This document shows positions 12,637-25,493 of a stretch of DNA of 64,000 nucleotides, piece after piece; the first letter of the stretch is position 1, and each line of letters opens with the position of its first letter. The notes beneath the pieces were generated by a model. It saw only the letters and a list, made by a program, of their open reading frames with translations, was not told the origin of the DNA and did no database searches. This stretch comes from Trichoplax adhaerens. Taxonomy: Eukaryota; Placozoa; Uniplacotomia; Trichoplacea; Trichoplacidae. The translations under genes were made by a program, and so were the position numbers. The DNA lies in the NCBI RefSeq assembly GCF_000150275.1, contig NW_002060947.1, forward strand, positions 7,124,482 to 7,188,481, in the 5' to 3' direction.

Positions 12637-14557
12637 TGCTGCTATATTCTAAATGGTATCGCAATTGCAAATTTCAAATTATGTTACCATAACTCTTGCT
12701 GATGTTGAACAGACAGTGCAATATCTATTAATCTTAATTATAATCGCCCTTACTACACCGTAACAAACCTGTGTGTGATTTCTCTGATTGGGTGTTTTAT
12801 TGTCACAAACTTGTTTCAGCGATTAAAACTGTTTTATTTTACTTTTTAAAATCCTGAATTTCTGACGAAGGCATATAGACTGTATCAACTACCTCTTGTA
12901 GTATTTAGAAAGGATATTGTTTGAAATCTACAAGCCTTGGTGTCCCATTAAATCATTTATCGAATTGCTTTACTTGCTGTAATAAAATTTAAATGTAAAG
13001 GAAACGTCAGTGGATAGTAATAGCTTTTATTACAATTTATTTATTGCGAGTGTGATAGTAACGGAGGATTAGAATTAACAATGACAGAAAGACTTGGCTT
13101 TACATACTACTACCGGTCAATATCTACTATCCTACAAGTAACTATAACATCCTAATTACTCACATCAACAACTATTTTAGTTAGTTAATCTTACTAACGT
13201 TACTTTTGCAAATGAACAAATCAGACGCAGGCTTTCATTATAGTATATTTATATCTAAAATCTCGATCCCCTATGCGATTGTATATGTTTAAGTATGAGT
13301 GCGAAGATTTCAAACCGGATCTACCTTTAAGAGGTAGTTGGTGATATTAGATATTGCATAAACTCGAATATACACCTTTCTATTCAATATCCTTTTCAGT
13401 GAATATGAAATTAGTAAAAAGACCCATCGGCCAAAGCGTACATCAAGGTTACCAGGCTCCAGGAACTGTAATGGCTGTTGCAATAACGTTACATTTGTAT
13501 GATGTCATCTTTTCAAGCCAATCTTCAGGCTGTCTTACCTATCGCTACCCATCTATGATATCAAGTTGCAATAGTACTGTAAGATTACATCAATATTTTT
13601 TTATAATTATATATATATATAATAGAGAGTTATGAGCGAAATATTAATACAGCATAGAGGTACAATTGCAAAACGTTTATGCCCCTGCATAGCCAATATG
13701 TATTGAATTTTCTCTCAAGTATGGTGGCATTCTAATTTACAGAGTTTTTGAATTTGTAACATTAAGCTGCATGCAGAAATGCTAATCAGGGTTATGTATC
13801 CCTCCGATTAATTATAGTACAGTATACTATCCTCGTATAAACCATTCATTTAAATTGTCCAGCAACCAACCATGCTACCTTTATAAGCTGCCAAAACATG
13901 GACTATTTGATCCACCTGGCTTGGAGCTGGACCCGGCTATTTTAGCCAGTTATCATTCTATCAGAGACTACAGTACTACAAAAAGAGGCTGAAGAAATGA
14001 TCGTTTAGTATACTCAAAATACCCAGGATGATTATTTCAGCTAAATTGTATGTCTGCCTACTGTCTAGTGTCCATCATGGACAATTGAACATCCAAATAA
14101 GTTACTCGATACCCGAGAGGCAGAGCTCCGGAAAAACAGCAGTCAGGAGTATTGCAGCGGGTAGATGCTTTACCTTGATAGTAGTGTCCCATACAGCCGT
14201 CAGTAGAGACCTTCTACTGTATAGTAGAGCCCGCAAATTATATCATTTTGTATCAGCAAGTAGCACTGATATTTTCTCCGTATCATGGAGACTGTCCTAC
14301 TGACTGGTTACATACTGATTCTTATTTAGTAAATCTATATTCTATCTATATGTTATATATAGATAGATAGATATACATATATACCAAACAAATTTTGTTT
14401 ACATTAGTATCATTAAAGTACTATTAAGAGATTGGTCGTGATTAGTGATCTTTCTAGTCTGATCAAGACTAGAAATTGGCCTTGAACAGTTATTTAATAA
14501 TTAATCGCTTGCATTTGTTGCCTAGTCAAGTATTCAGTGATGCCATTCAAGAGAAAG
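12637..14557. other. intergenic, no gene supported
   Basis: About 1.9 kb separates two SDR genes. Open frames at 13354 and 14028 have no recognisable motif and low-complexity composition. A short ATAGATAG-type run lies near 14355. Confidence 0.6.
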
Positions 14558-16912
14558 ATGCCTTTCCTGTTTGAAAGCGTTTTAGTAACGGGAAGTAGTC
14601 GTGGGTTTGGCTTTGAGATGGTTCGCCAATTGGCTAATTTGTCATACCCACCCAAGTATATCTTTGCTACGTGCAGATCACCAGGTGGAGAGACAGCAAA
14701 GGTGATCGCAAATTAAGACGATACAAGGATTAAAGTTGATCGAGCTAAGTGATAAAGCAGTTTGCCTCCTAGTGATTTTTGATCGGTCAGGTTGATTGTT
14801 CAATTAGCTAGTAAAACGCCATTGCAATAGCGATGTTGTACTGTATTATTGTCAATGGCTATGATAAAACTTGGTGTACATTTTTAACATTCTTATAGCA
14901 TCGCCATTGATCGTATAATTAATTAATGGACTGCATTATACTATTGATTAAATTTATCTCTACCAATTTATATCAACTTTACCGTCATCAATCATGACTG
15001 AGGAGACTCGATTCGAAATAATGAACAGCGCGATACATCGTTCTAGTTGATTTTATATCAACATATTTTCACTTTCTTGCATATTGATGATGAATATTTT
15101 GTATTTAGATGATAGGAGTTAAAGAACTTTGCATCAGATCATAGCAATGTCACCATTATTTCGTTAGGTAAATTTTACGGAAATTGAGAATGTAGAAAAT
15201 GTCCTTAACTTTGTTTCTTTGTAGCTAGTATTAGATAGTTTAGCAAACACATTGTGTACTCAAACAGTAACGAATTTCATCCATTTTAGCTATTAAGATC
15301 TAGAAATGTACTGATTTTCATTTTATTTACCGATATAACAGTTACCAAGAAATAGATTTAGTGGCTAGCGTTCAATTTTGATAACGTAACAGTTATAGCG
15401 ATAGCGGAATTTTCTTACTTGCATTCAACAACATATTATTAAGACAGTTTACTTTTTATAGTAGTTTTAACTTCTCTTACCACTGCCCATTTTTATTCTT
15501 TGCAAACCACACTAAAATTTTATCGTTAAAGTTTTATACTGATAGACTTTTACTTTCATCAATAATCTCAATTCCTAGATACTTCATCGAAAGAATCCAT
15601 TCAAAAATCAGCTCTTTTGGTTAAAGAGAAATTGGGCAATGATGGACTCGATCTTGTAATCAATAATGCAGGAATTAAAACAGAATCGCCTAGTTTTCTA
15701 GATGAAACAGAGGAGGATATGATGCGTGTGTTTAAAACTAATGTGGTAGGACCCTTCCAAGTCATACAGGTTGGTGTCTAGTAAAGCTTAAAATTTTAGC
15801 ATGATAGGTGCTATGTTCGTATTACATAATATAGCAGGTTTGAATGTATGAAATGGTAAATTCAAGTCGTATAGCGACAAATCTTGCAACATACTACTGC
15901 AGTAAGGTAGTAATGATTTTACTTTAGTGAAGCCAACGGACCGCCCCATTTATCCTTGCCTAGTCTATTTCTCGTACTTGTCTCAGATTCTTTCAATTTA
16001 TATAGTATTTAATAACAGTATAGATCTGTATTTCTTTCAGAACTCCAATTGGACGCTGTAGTGTAAAAGTAGGCATTGATAGATGATCATCTAAGCTAAA
16101 TTACCTACGAACTCTATTGTCACTTTATAGATAGTTATACAACGCTTACTTCATGATCAGCGAGGGTTGTTATTACTTAGTAAATATGATATATTAATAT
16201 AAGAAGGAATTATAATTATAGGTACGTACCAGTACACATTTAAGGACACGATTACGTTAATGTTTGATATTGACAGATTAATACAGGTGTTTACAAATGC
16301 ATACGACAGCAAACAGTTATACGATGATTCTTATATTTAGTATTAAATTCGACATGCAGTCTGGTTGATTTAAAACTCATCTACTTCTTAATTCTTACAC
16401 TTAGAAATATCATTTTTTGCCCAATGTTTAGGCCTATCATTCACTTTCAGCTACGGCAGGTCAGAAAAAAGGTTTCGCCGCTATTCTAAACTTTTCTAGT
16501 ATCCTTGGACCATGCGAAAAATCGAATTTTGGTGGTTTATATCCTTATGTCATATCTAAGGTAGTAGCCTAAGCGATAGAGTATAAAAATCAATGCTGCA
16601 TGCCTGGTATATTAATGTCTATTTTGTATTTAATGTACATTTTTATCTTTGCAACTCCCAAACTTTTTCTATCTATGTTTTCAGGCTGGCATGAATAGAA
16701 TGACCAAAGGCTTGAGCTTTGAGCTCATTCGTGATAATATCATTACCATGTGTATTTGTCCGTGTTGGGTAAAGACTGCAATGGGAGGTTTGGATAAAGG
16801 CATACTAACACCACAAGAATCTGTTGGATATATTATGAAAATTATTCAATCAATGGATAAAAGTAAAAATGGAGCCTTTTACAACTATACAGGTGATATC
16901 AATCCATATTGA
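14558..16912 (+). CDS. SDR, sniffer/C-factor-like, second sub-family, 247 aa
   Basis: Exons are 14558-14701, 15116-15167, 15579-15769, 16432-16560 and 16685-16912, phases 0, 1, 0, 0. The start at 14558 matches the paralogue at 20444; an in-frame ATG at 14540 would add six residues. Exon 3 is 191 bases, one codon more than the first sub-family, and exon 5 is also one codon longer. Motifs are TGSSRGFG, NNAG, NFSS, YVISK (Tyr and Lys present) and Cys-Pro-Cys-Trp. The Gly of the SDR Pro-Gly motif is therefore Cys at residue 199. Intron sequences are recognisably similar to those of the 20444 gene. It is predicted to be an NAD(P)H-dependent reductase; the altered Pro-Gly loop makes normal activity uncertain. 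Confidence 0.9.
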
Positions 16913-18235
16913 ATGAATTTATCAAAACCAACATTACAAAGTAGCTAGTAGCATAATCATCTTAGTATCTACTATGTGCCGTATGTTATCAATCTATGCG
17001 TAAAGTAAAGATTTAAAGACTTAGGTTCGTGATAATTTCTCACACTATAACTAAGTGCATAGTAATTATGTCTCAGCAATCATAATTTGCTTGATTTTGC
17101 GGTAGTACAACTATTTTAATATCTCTATAGTTTTATAGGATATTACAAATATAGAAAGGTAGACTTTCTGTGCAGATATTATCGTATTATTGATTTCAAT
17201 ATTTCTGTTCATTATTATTTTACGTCTGCCATTACTTGATAAGAATATCTTTTGCTGTTCAAAAATAGTCAATCATTTTATGCCGTTGCTTACTCCATAG
17301 TAAAATACTTATCATTCAATTTATGCCTTTTTTAATAATTGTAACGTTCGATTCTCGATTACTAATACATTTTATCGTAATGTTAATAAATTTACGATAT
17401 TAGATCTATTTTGTAACCTATCTTATCTTGTGGACTTGCACGACAGTATGGGCAAGAAAAACGAAAGATTAATTGCCATAGTTAGACTTTTTGGGCATGC
17501 TTGAGGGCATAGTGTAATTTTATGATATCGTTGGTATACGGGTGTCTGTACGCGATACCCCGTATGCAAAATGTTTTAAATTTAGTTCTCAATGTGGCAA
17601 TTTTTGTCAGTTTTACACCACACCATTAGCTTTCCAGAGAAAAGTTACCCCGGCTAAACATCCTTAGAATTATGTCTATTGCTTAACCTTGATTTGTATC
17701 GTGGACAAACAAACAAACAAGCAGATTTCATTTTTATTTATGCAAGGAAGGATATTTCACTTTTTAGGCGATAAACAAATTTGGAGGCCTTTAAAATCAT
17801 GATATCCTATTTTAAGATTTATTCTAAGATAAAAAATTTGCTCGAATCTGATAATTTATTGATTTTGAACATCAGGTGATCCAATTTTATCGTGAGACAC
17901 TAAGTCATTTATATTGAGTTCCATAGCATAAAAATATTTTATGTCCTGATGGGTACCGCAAGAAACAATATTCAATCTTAGCAAACTAAATTAATACGTT
18001 GTCTAGCATGATGAAGAGAGTAGCGTATCGAGAACATATTTACTAAGTTTAGCAGAAGAACACAAACAGTACTTTTATGTAAGATGTTAAATAAGTACAT
18101 CAAATGATGTAAAACTGACAGATAGAGGATAAATCTATAAAAGACAGAAGTTTGTTTGCTAGTGATGATATGTGCCCTTAGTCGTTGATGATGGCATATA
18201 ATTATAATTGTCGACAGTGTACGAGTTATGTTAAA
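16913..18235. other. intergenic, no gene supported
   Basis: AT-rich sequence between an SDR and the 3' end of the minus-strand hydrolase. No coding exon, RNA gene or strong repeat was recognised. Confidence 0.6.
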
Positions 18236-19042
18236 CTAAATAGTTTCCCAACGGATAACAGTATCTTGGAGTAAATAAGCCTGAAGAAATTTGACAAATT
18301 TATCGGGAAATTGGTGTTGTATGAAATGGTGACCACCGGGGATGATATACAATTGTGATCTTGGAATATTCTCTCGCTGATAGTGAGCATGAATAACAGG
18401 TGTGATAGGGTCATTTTCACCGTGTAGAATAAGTGTTGGACTTTGAATCTTGCTTAATTCTGATTGACACAAGCCTTGAGCATTACGAAGTAATATTGAA
18501 TGCGTGTTTAAATAGCTAGTGAAACATTGTTGCACCGTGACTATGTCACCATAAACTTTAACATAGTCTTTTAAAACCTTTGGATCAAAGTCTGATTCGA
18601 CGTTCTTAAGTTGATTTAGAATAGCGAGTTCTTTCTCAGTATTATAAGAGCGCGTTGCTAGTAAAATTAGTTTTTGAACCCTTGTCGGATACTTAGCGGC
18701 TAAAATCATAGCGGATACGCCACCGTCACAAAATCCGAGAACTGAATACTTTTCAAAACCTAAAGATTCCATGATAGCCGCGCAATCGTCAGCATCTTTG
18801 TAATAAAAATCCAATGGACATTCACGAGTTTGGGGAGGTTTAGATCGACCAAGGCCTCGAAGATGAAATGTCACTATTCGTAAATGATCGGGAACATCTT
18901 GTATCAAATAAGAAAATTCAATATCGCTAGCGCCGATACTACCTGGTATAATAACCAAAGTCTCTTCACCGTTACCCGATAATGAATAGTAGATATTTGT
19001 TTCCATATTAGAAGTTTTCACACTGATGACGTTACTTGACAT
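18236..19042 (-). CDS. alpha/beta hydrolase, valacyclovir hydrolase (BPHL)-like, Cys nucleophile
   Basis: A single open frame of 268 aa without introns, unlike every other intact gene in the window. It aligns by eye with BPHL/valacyclovir hydrolase along its whole length: an oxyanion region around residues 33-38, HLRGLGRS near 60-67, the nucleophile elbow GFCDGG (103-108), HGENDPITP (207-215) and the C-terminal GGHHF (236-240). The acid would be Asp211 and the base His238. The family elbow is Gly-x-Ser-x-Gly; here the central residue is Cys105 (codon TGT). BPHL-type enzymes cleave amino-acid esters; a Cys nucleophile could give weak esterase, thioester or lactone activity, or none. It lies between the two second-sub-family SDR genes, on the opposite strand. 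Start at 19042 is the first ATG and fits the family length. Confidence 0.9.
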   Translation of the reverse strand: MSSNVISVKTSNMETNIYYSLSGNGEETLVIIPGSIGASDIEFSYLIQDVPDHLRIVTFHLRGLGRSKPPQTRECPLDFYYKDADDCAAIMESLGFEKYSVLGFCDGGVSAMILAAKYPTRVQKLILLATRSYNTEKELAILNQLKNVESDFDPKVLKDYVKVYGDIVTVQQCFTSYLNTHSILLRNAQGLCQSELSKIQSPTLILHGENDPITPVIHAHYQRENIPRSQLYIIPGGHHFIQHQFPDKFVKFLQAYLLQDTVIRWETI

Positions 19043-20443
19043 TTTAAAAATATCTTTAGTGATATAGTTTTACTTTATGTGTACTAGGAGTTTCTGACGA
19101 GACTATAAAACGCTGGTGCCTGAAGACCACTTTTTAGTTAATAGTCGGTTAGTTAGTCAACCTAGTTTGTCAATCTCTATTAAATTGTCAAGACTTTAAC
19201 CTTGGTTGACTAGATTTCTTCAGTAATAAATAGTAGTAATTCTCCGACTACCTCGTCTATACTATCAGTGATGCTGTACCTATACTATAGTATTCGGTCG
19301 TTGGAATTAAACTATTTGATGATATAGCTAACCACGTCTCTTTAAGTCAGTAAGAGACATTCTTCGTAAGCGTTGGCGTGTGTAGGCTTACTTTGCTACT
19401 AGTGGTGTGTGACAATCGTATATGTCGATTTCGATTCAATATCCCTTTCTTCTTAATCTTTAATTTGGATATCGTACAGTACTAGAGAAGAAGCACTGTG
19501 CGGCAGTAATATACGCAAAGTATAGGTAGTCGCCGAAGAAATATTTCGGATAACTGGTATACTGTAAGATTAAATAATCCAATTCAATGAGTGTAATAAG
19601 CGACGTCGCGCTAAAAGTTATTAAAATAATTTACGTCCGACAGAGCCATAATTGGCGAATACTATATAATAATATTAGCGAGATGACAGTAATAATTTTA
19701 TTAGGTTATCTTGTGTCAATCATATTTGTTCTTATAGCATTATATAGCTTAAATCATTATCATTAGGAAGGATTCTAACATAATTCAACAGCACGATATC
19801 ATATTACCCTTAACTCCTAAGGGTCTCTATGTTACAGTATTTAATAAAGAACAACGAAGTCGAGAGGGACAATATCTCTTTAATCTTCTCGGAGCAAAAT
19901 ACAGCATCGATTTTTATATTTTTGCCCTGTGCTAAATCTGCCCGGTGGACTGTCCTCAACAGAAATCTTCTTTACGCTCTCATCTTAGATAAAACCTAAG
20001 GAATTAAGTTGTGACATTAATTTTTTAAATGTCCCTGGCTGGCTAATACGGGCAATACTACTTTAAAGCTGCTCTAACATATGCTACTATACAGTAAATG
20101 AGGGCTCTGTATTCATCGGGTCAATGATAGGATAGCATACTGTAAAGTCTATTTATTCAATTGATCTGATCAAATTAAACCAAGTTAAGCGTACAGTGGC
20201 CATGAGCCCCGTGATATCCTAATTAGCATACAAACAGCCAAGGTTTGAAGATAGACCAGGTATCGAGTACTGACTGTGCTAGAGAAATCGATGATTACAC
20301 TATCATTGCAACTATTCTCTGCGTATCATCATAAATTATCAACATAAGCCAACATCAAGACTACTGTATAAGTTCATCTTTAATAAAATAAAATTACTTG
20401 CATTTATTGCCTGCCTAAAGACTCAGTAACGCTTAACGAGAAG
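19043..20443. other. intergenic, possible divergent promoter region
   Basis: A plus-strand TATAAAA lies at 19104-19110, close to the hydrolase start and pointing away from it. No coding exon was found to its right before 20444. The rest is AT-rich without recognisable features. Confidence 0.4.
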
Positions 20444-23058
20444 ATGCCTTTTCAGTTTGAGAGTGTTTTAGTAACAGGAAGTAGCCGTGGGATCGGTTTC
20501 GAAATGGTTCGCCAACTAGCTAATTTATCATGCCCACCCAAGTATATTTTTGCTTCTTGTAGATCTCCTGATGGCGAAGCAGCAAAGGTGCAAATTAAAA
20601 TGATGTATTGATTGAACGTGATCGAGCTAAGTTGATACACTTGCAGACTGTCTTATCAGTAATGATTCTAGATCAGCCAGGTTTATGACTGAATTAGCTA
20701 TTAAAATGCAACTACAATAGCGATGCTAAACGACGATAAAATGTGTGTTATTCTAATATTATTGTACTGCAGCAGTTTATTAGACGACAAACACCATAAT
20801 ACTGTATACTACTGATTTTATTTTTTACTTTTCACCGATTCATGTCCATTTTATCATGATGAATCATGACCGTACTGATGTGACTTCATTCGATATCCAT
20901 AGCGATAGGTCGATTTTGTACTATCATGTTTTAACTGTTCTGTGTATTGATGATGAACACTCGGAATGTCAATGATAGGAGCTACGGGACTTTGCATCAG
21001 AACATAGCAACGTCATAATTATTCAATTAGGTAAATTTCAAGTAAATCGAGAACATATAAAATAGCGTTAGTCTAGTGTAGTCTCTTAGTTGCTAATATT
21101 TAGACACCGTACTAGGTATACACGTTGTATGCTTAGACAGTAATTATCTTCATCCATTTTACCTCTTTCGATCTAGCAAGTGACTACATTGAAGGACTAA
21201 TAAGTTACTAAGAAATGCCCTTAATGGCTAACTTTCAGTCTTAAGGACATCGCAGTGATAGTAATGACTACAAGCCGGAGTTTTTTTACTCGCATACAAC
21301 ACTTATACGATATTATTAAACAGTTTCTTTTCTGTAGTATTTTTTAAACTCCTCTTTACTACAACCAATTGATTCATTGTAAATCATATAGAATTGTATT
21401 TCAGGATCTTGTATAGTTATAGACTTTTAATTCCAATAAATAATCTCCATTACTAGATGCCTTATCGAATGATTCGATTCAAAAATCGGCTGTTTTGGTT
21501 AAAGAGAAATTGGACAATGATGGACTCGATCTTATAGTCAATAATGCAGGAATTTTGACAAGATCCCCTAACTTTCTAGATGTAACAGAGGAGGATATGA
21601 TGCGTGTGTATAAAACTAACGTGGTAGGACCCTTCCAAGTCATACAGGTTGGTATTTATTAAAACTTAAAAATGATAGCAGGATGGATTATGTCTTTAAA
21701 TTGCATGATGTATCGAAATTGAACATGTGAAATGGTCAATCTTGCAATGTAGTAAGGAAATAACGGTTTTGCTGTGATGAAGCTAGTGCACTAAGCGCGT
21801 TAACCTTTGCCTGGCTTATTCTTAGTACATTCGAGACTACGAAGAAAATCTGCCTGATCGCAGATTGTAGATTATATGACGTTTTATAACAGTACAAAGC
21901 GGATATTCTACTGTAAAAGTAACGATTGATAGATTTATCATCTATATAAAATTACCCACAAACTCATTGTCACTTTACAAAGACAGTAAATAGTTGTACA
22001 ACCATTTACTTTATGGTTAGCGAGGGCTATTATTACTAAGCAACTATAATATATCATAAGAAAGAGATCTAGATATAGATTCTAGGACATTCCGTAAATG
22101 GTTAATATTGAGATATAAATGTAAGCATTTACAGATACGCCTAGCAAATAATTAACGAGAGTTCTTAGTATAACTTGCTAACAATCGTGCATCCATTTAC
22201 TTTATGATTAGCAAAGGTTGCTATTACTTAGTGACTGTAATATATCATAAGAAAGAGATTTAGATATTCGTAGATTCCAGGACATGATCTAGTCATAATT
22301 ATTATAATCGAATAATATTAAAAGTTAAACATAAGCATTGACAGACAAACGCAGCAAATAACTAGCGAGAGTTCTTAGTAGAGCTTGTTAACAGTTCTAA
22401 ATATTGTAGTGATACTTCAACAGAGAAACAGTAGATACTTGTTCTCTCTATTAAATTGAAAAATTCTTGTCTAGATTGATGTTGCATAAATAATTAAATC
22501 AAACTGTAATATCACTTAATGTTTAGCAATAAATTTAAAATTCAGTCCAAATGATTTAAATTCTATTTATGTGTAAATGTCTAGGCTTATCATTCGCTTT
22601 TAGCTAAGGCAGGTCAGAAAAAAGATTTTGCTGCTATTCTAAACATTTCCGGTACCCTAGGATCATGCGAAAAATCAAATTTTGGTGGTTTATATCCTTA
22701 TGCCATATCGAAGGTAGTAGCCCAAGTGATACCGTATAAAAATCAATGCTATACAGTATATCTTGTAAATAGATTACTAATTTTATATCCAATATGCAAT
22801 TTAAAAATACTTTCAATCAATAATTTTTAGGCAGGCATGAATAGAATGACGAAAGGCTTAAGCTGTGAGCTAATTCGTGATAATATCATGATCATGTGCA
22901 TTTGTCCAGGTTGGGTAAGGACTGCATTAGGAGGTTTGGATAAAGCCAGGCTATCACCACAAGAATCTGTTGAAAATATCGTCAAAATTATTGAATCTAT
23001 GGATAAAGATAAAAATGGAATCTATTGCAACAATACAGGTCAAATCATCCCATGGTAA
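20444..23058 (+). CDS. SDR, second sub-family, 247 aa, catalytic Ser replaced by Gly
   Basis: Exons are 20444-20587, 20979-21030, 21457-21647, 22585-22713 and 22831-23058, phases 0, 1, 0, 0. Motifs are TGSSRGIG, NNAG, YAISK (Tyr168, Lys172) and Cys-Pro-Gly-Trp. The normal NxSS, whose second Ser is the catalytic one in SDRs, reads NISG here (Gly152). The neighbouring first Ser is kept. It is the closest paralogue of the 14558 gene, with shared intron sequence. It may be an inactive or altered SDR, or use Ser151; this cannot be decided from sequence. Intron 3 contains a ~190-bp imperfect tandem duplication (about 22000-22380). Confidence 0.9.
22000..22380. repeat. ~190-bp tandem duplication in SDR intron 3
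   Basis: Two imperfect copies share CATTTACTTTATG, ATATATCATAAGAAAGAGAT and GAGAGTTCTTAGTA, the last at about 22157 and 22368. Confidence 0.75.
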
Positions 23059-23860
23059 AATTGCAATAATATGACTGGGCTAAATTTTTTATCGAATGAA
23101 CTTTTTCAAAGCTAAAATTGTAAACTAGCTAATGGTCTAATCATACAATTGAGGGTATGGTTAATCATGTCTCAACAGCCATAAATTACCTACTTTACTA
23201 CAGTACAACTAATTTAATATCTCTAGTTTTTGTAGGATTTAATAGAAATAGAAAAGTATACTTACTCTTCAATGTATTATTGGTTTCAAACTTCTATTCA
23301 ATTTCTTTTTTCGTCTGCCAACATCGGATGTGAATATCGTCTATTGTTAAAAGTCATCGATCATTTTTTGCTGTTATAAACTGTATACCGAATGTTTGTC
23401 ATTTATCCGATGTTGTTTTTAAATAAAATGACCATGACCAGCTATTGTCTATTAATTAATTATATTTATCGTTGAGGTAATAAATTTAGGATATTAATTT
23501 CTATTTTTACTATCAATTTTGTAAGCTAAGACAAGGAGAACTAAAGACCAATTGTTATAATTATTCCAACCATAATTATGTTAAAATTTTTGCATGATAA
23601 CTAGTTGGAATTACTACAACTACCGCTAATGAAATATTATTTCCAATAATTGAGGTCTGCAATCATGAAGAATACTTCTCAAATATCGCATTTCGAATAC
23701 AATCCAACAAAGAATACTAGTTGCTACCAAGACTCTTTACATACGTGTGTTTATAATTTACACCTTGTAAGCGAGTGTTAATATCATTACAAAAGTGTGC
23801 TAACTCGGACAAATGTAATAATTTTTCAACTCGTTGTATAACTCAACAAAACTTAAAGAA

Positions 23861-24440
23861 AAACAGCAGGAAAAATTGCCAATTTCTTCAATCTGATCGA
23901 TTTTTAATTGTGCATTGAGGCACTTTTTACTCTATACTGCAAGTTTACGAGCACTTTAGCCTTTACTAATATGGAACATTTAGATATAGAAACGTATTTG
24001 CACCATATATCCGATATGATCCGAACATTCTTTGAGAACTTTGCAGATAAATAAATAATACCTTACGAGAGAAAGCTGTAATTTCATAAAAATAGCAGGA
24101 AAAATCGTCTATTTTCTTAATGTGATTAAGTTATGATTCTGTGTTGAGGTATTCGTAACTCTGCACTGCAAGTTTGCAAACACTTTAACCTTTTCTACTA
24201 AAAATATCTAATATTTTTCGAAAATTTTGTAGATAAATAAAATAATACCTTACGAGAGAAAATTAATTTCATACAAATAGCATGAAAAACTAACTATTTA
24301 CTTAATTTTGATCGAGTTGATTCTGTATTGAGGTACTATTATCTCTGTACCACTAGTTTCCAATCACTTTAACCTACTGTACATTACTAATAATACTTTA
24401 TATTTTTGGAAAGCTATGTAGATAAATAAATAATCCCTAT
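23861..24440. repeat. three imperfect tandem copies, ~180-210 bp each
   Basis: Copies share, in order, AACAGCAGGAAAAAT or its variants, a GTGTTGAGGTA-like block, an ACTTTAACC block, and end in GTAGATAAATAAATAATAC or similar followed by CTTACGAGAGAAA. They begin near 23861, 24074 and 24250. Copies are well diverged, so the array is old. Confidence 0.75.
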
Positions 24441-25363
24441 ATTATATCAAAAATATCGTTATTTGTGTGTTATTTTTAGTATATTTCGAGAGAAAACTGT
24501 AGTTTTATACAATCAATTATTTCTTAATTACATTACCATTTGCGCCTCGGCATGGACAGCATCTGATAATAAATATCATTATTATCAACTGTGAGTTAAT
24601 AGTATATCATGGCTTGATCTCATTTATGATATCGGATGTGCTGCACGATAATCAATAGCACCATTTGTACCTGTGCACATCTATTAATTAAATTAAATTA
24701 TTGCCCTAATAACTGAGTAATACAATAAGTACTCATGGATAATTTTAGTTTCTAGTGATTTCATTTATCTACAATATTATTAATTCAGTTGATTAATATG
24801 ATGTAGGGAAAATGCAATACTCGTATCAGAAAAGAGTTTGATACTGTGTATAATTATTTTTAGCCTACTTAAGATACCATTGATCATAACTTATGATCAA
24901 TAGGAACCTTGCACTTGGGTATGCTTCATGCATTTTGCTGATAGCGTAGCTAAATACTATAGGCAACCGTAAAATTTTATATCATCATGAATCACCTCTT
25001 TAAGTCTATAGTAAGAATATTAACGATCTATCAGCAGGCAATAGTGTTCAAATATGAAATGTAGAGTAGATTCCATGCCTGCCTGCTCGTAGTCAGTCAC
25101 TAGAGAACATTACGAATCAATTGATTTAATTAGCAATCAAGCCAGATTTAGCACATAACATGATGATATTGCAATAGCGAAACTATTACGACTTCGAGCA
25201 GTGCAATCTGAAACTGGTGCGTTAATGTACTACGGTGCTAAGAAGTGTCGTCCAGTTGTTATTGACATAATTAATGACAAAATATTGTATTGCATTTGCA
25301 CCAACACTTTACTGACTTTAATTTGTGGTCAACAATCATCGATCGCAAGACATCAGCGAAACC

Positions 25364-25370
25364 TATAAAT
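25364..25370 (+). promoter_or_regulatory. TATA box of cysteine-rich gene A
   Basis: TATAAAT lies 130 bases upstream of the ATG at 25494. The same element, in the context CTATAAATA, stands at a similar distance before the family members at 31833, 43719 and 52461. Confidence 0.65.
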
Positions 25371-25493
25371 ACTTCACAATTTTCATCATCTGGCAATAGA
25401 AAATAATCAAAAGCATTGAAACGTTTTCGGAAATATTGGTCTATCGTTCAGTTTCTCAATTTGTAACTTCACTCATTTCCTGTCAGCAAAATC

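Larger units (their letters stand above)
23059..25493. other. intergenic containing a ~180-210-bp tandem repeat
   Basis: No gene is supported. The main content is a three-copy repeat at 23861-24440. The last 130 bases hold the TATA box of the next gene. Confidence 0.6.

Noticed and set aside
13354-14303. Two open frames of 93 and 91 codons
   Set aside because: No splice context, no recognisable motif and low-complexity ends.
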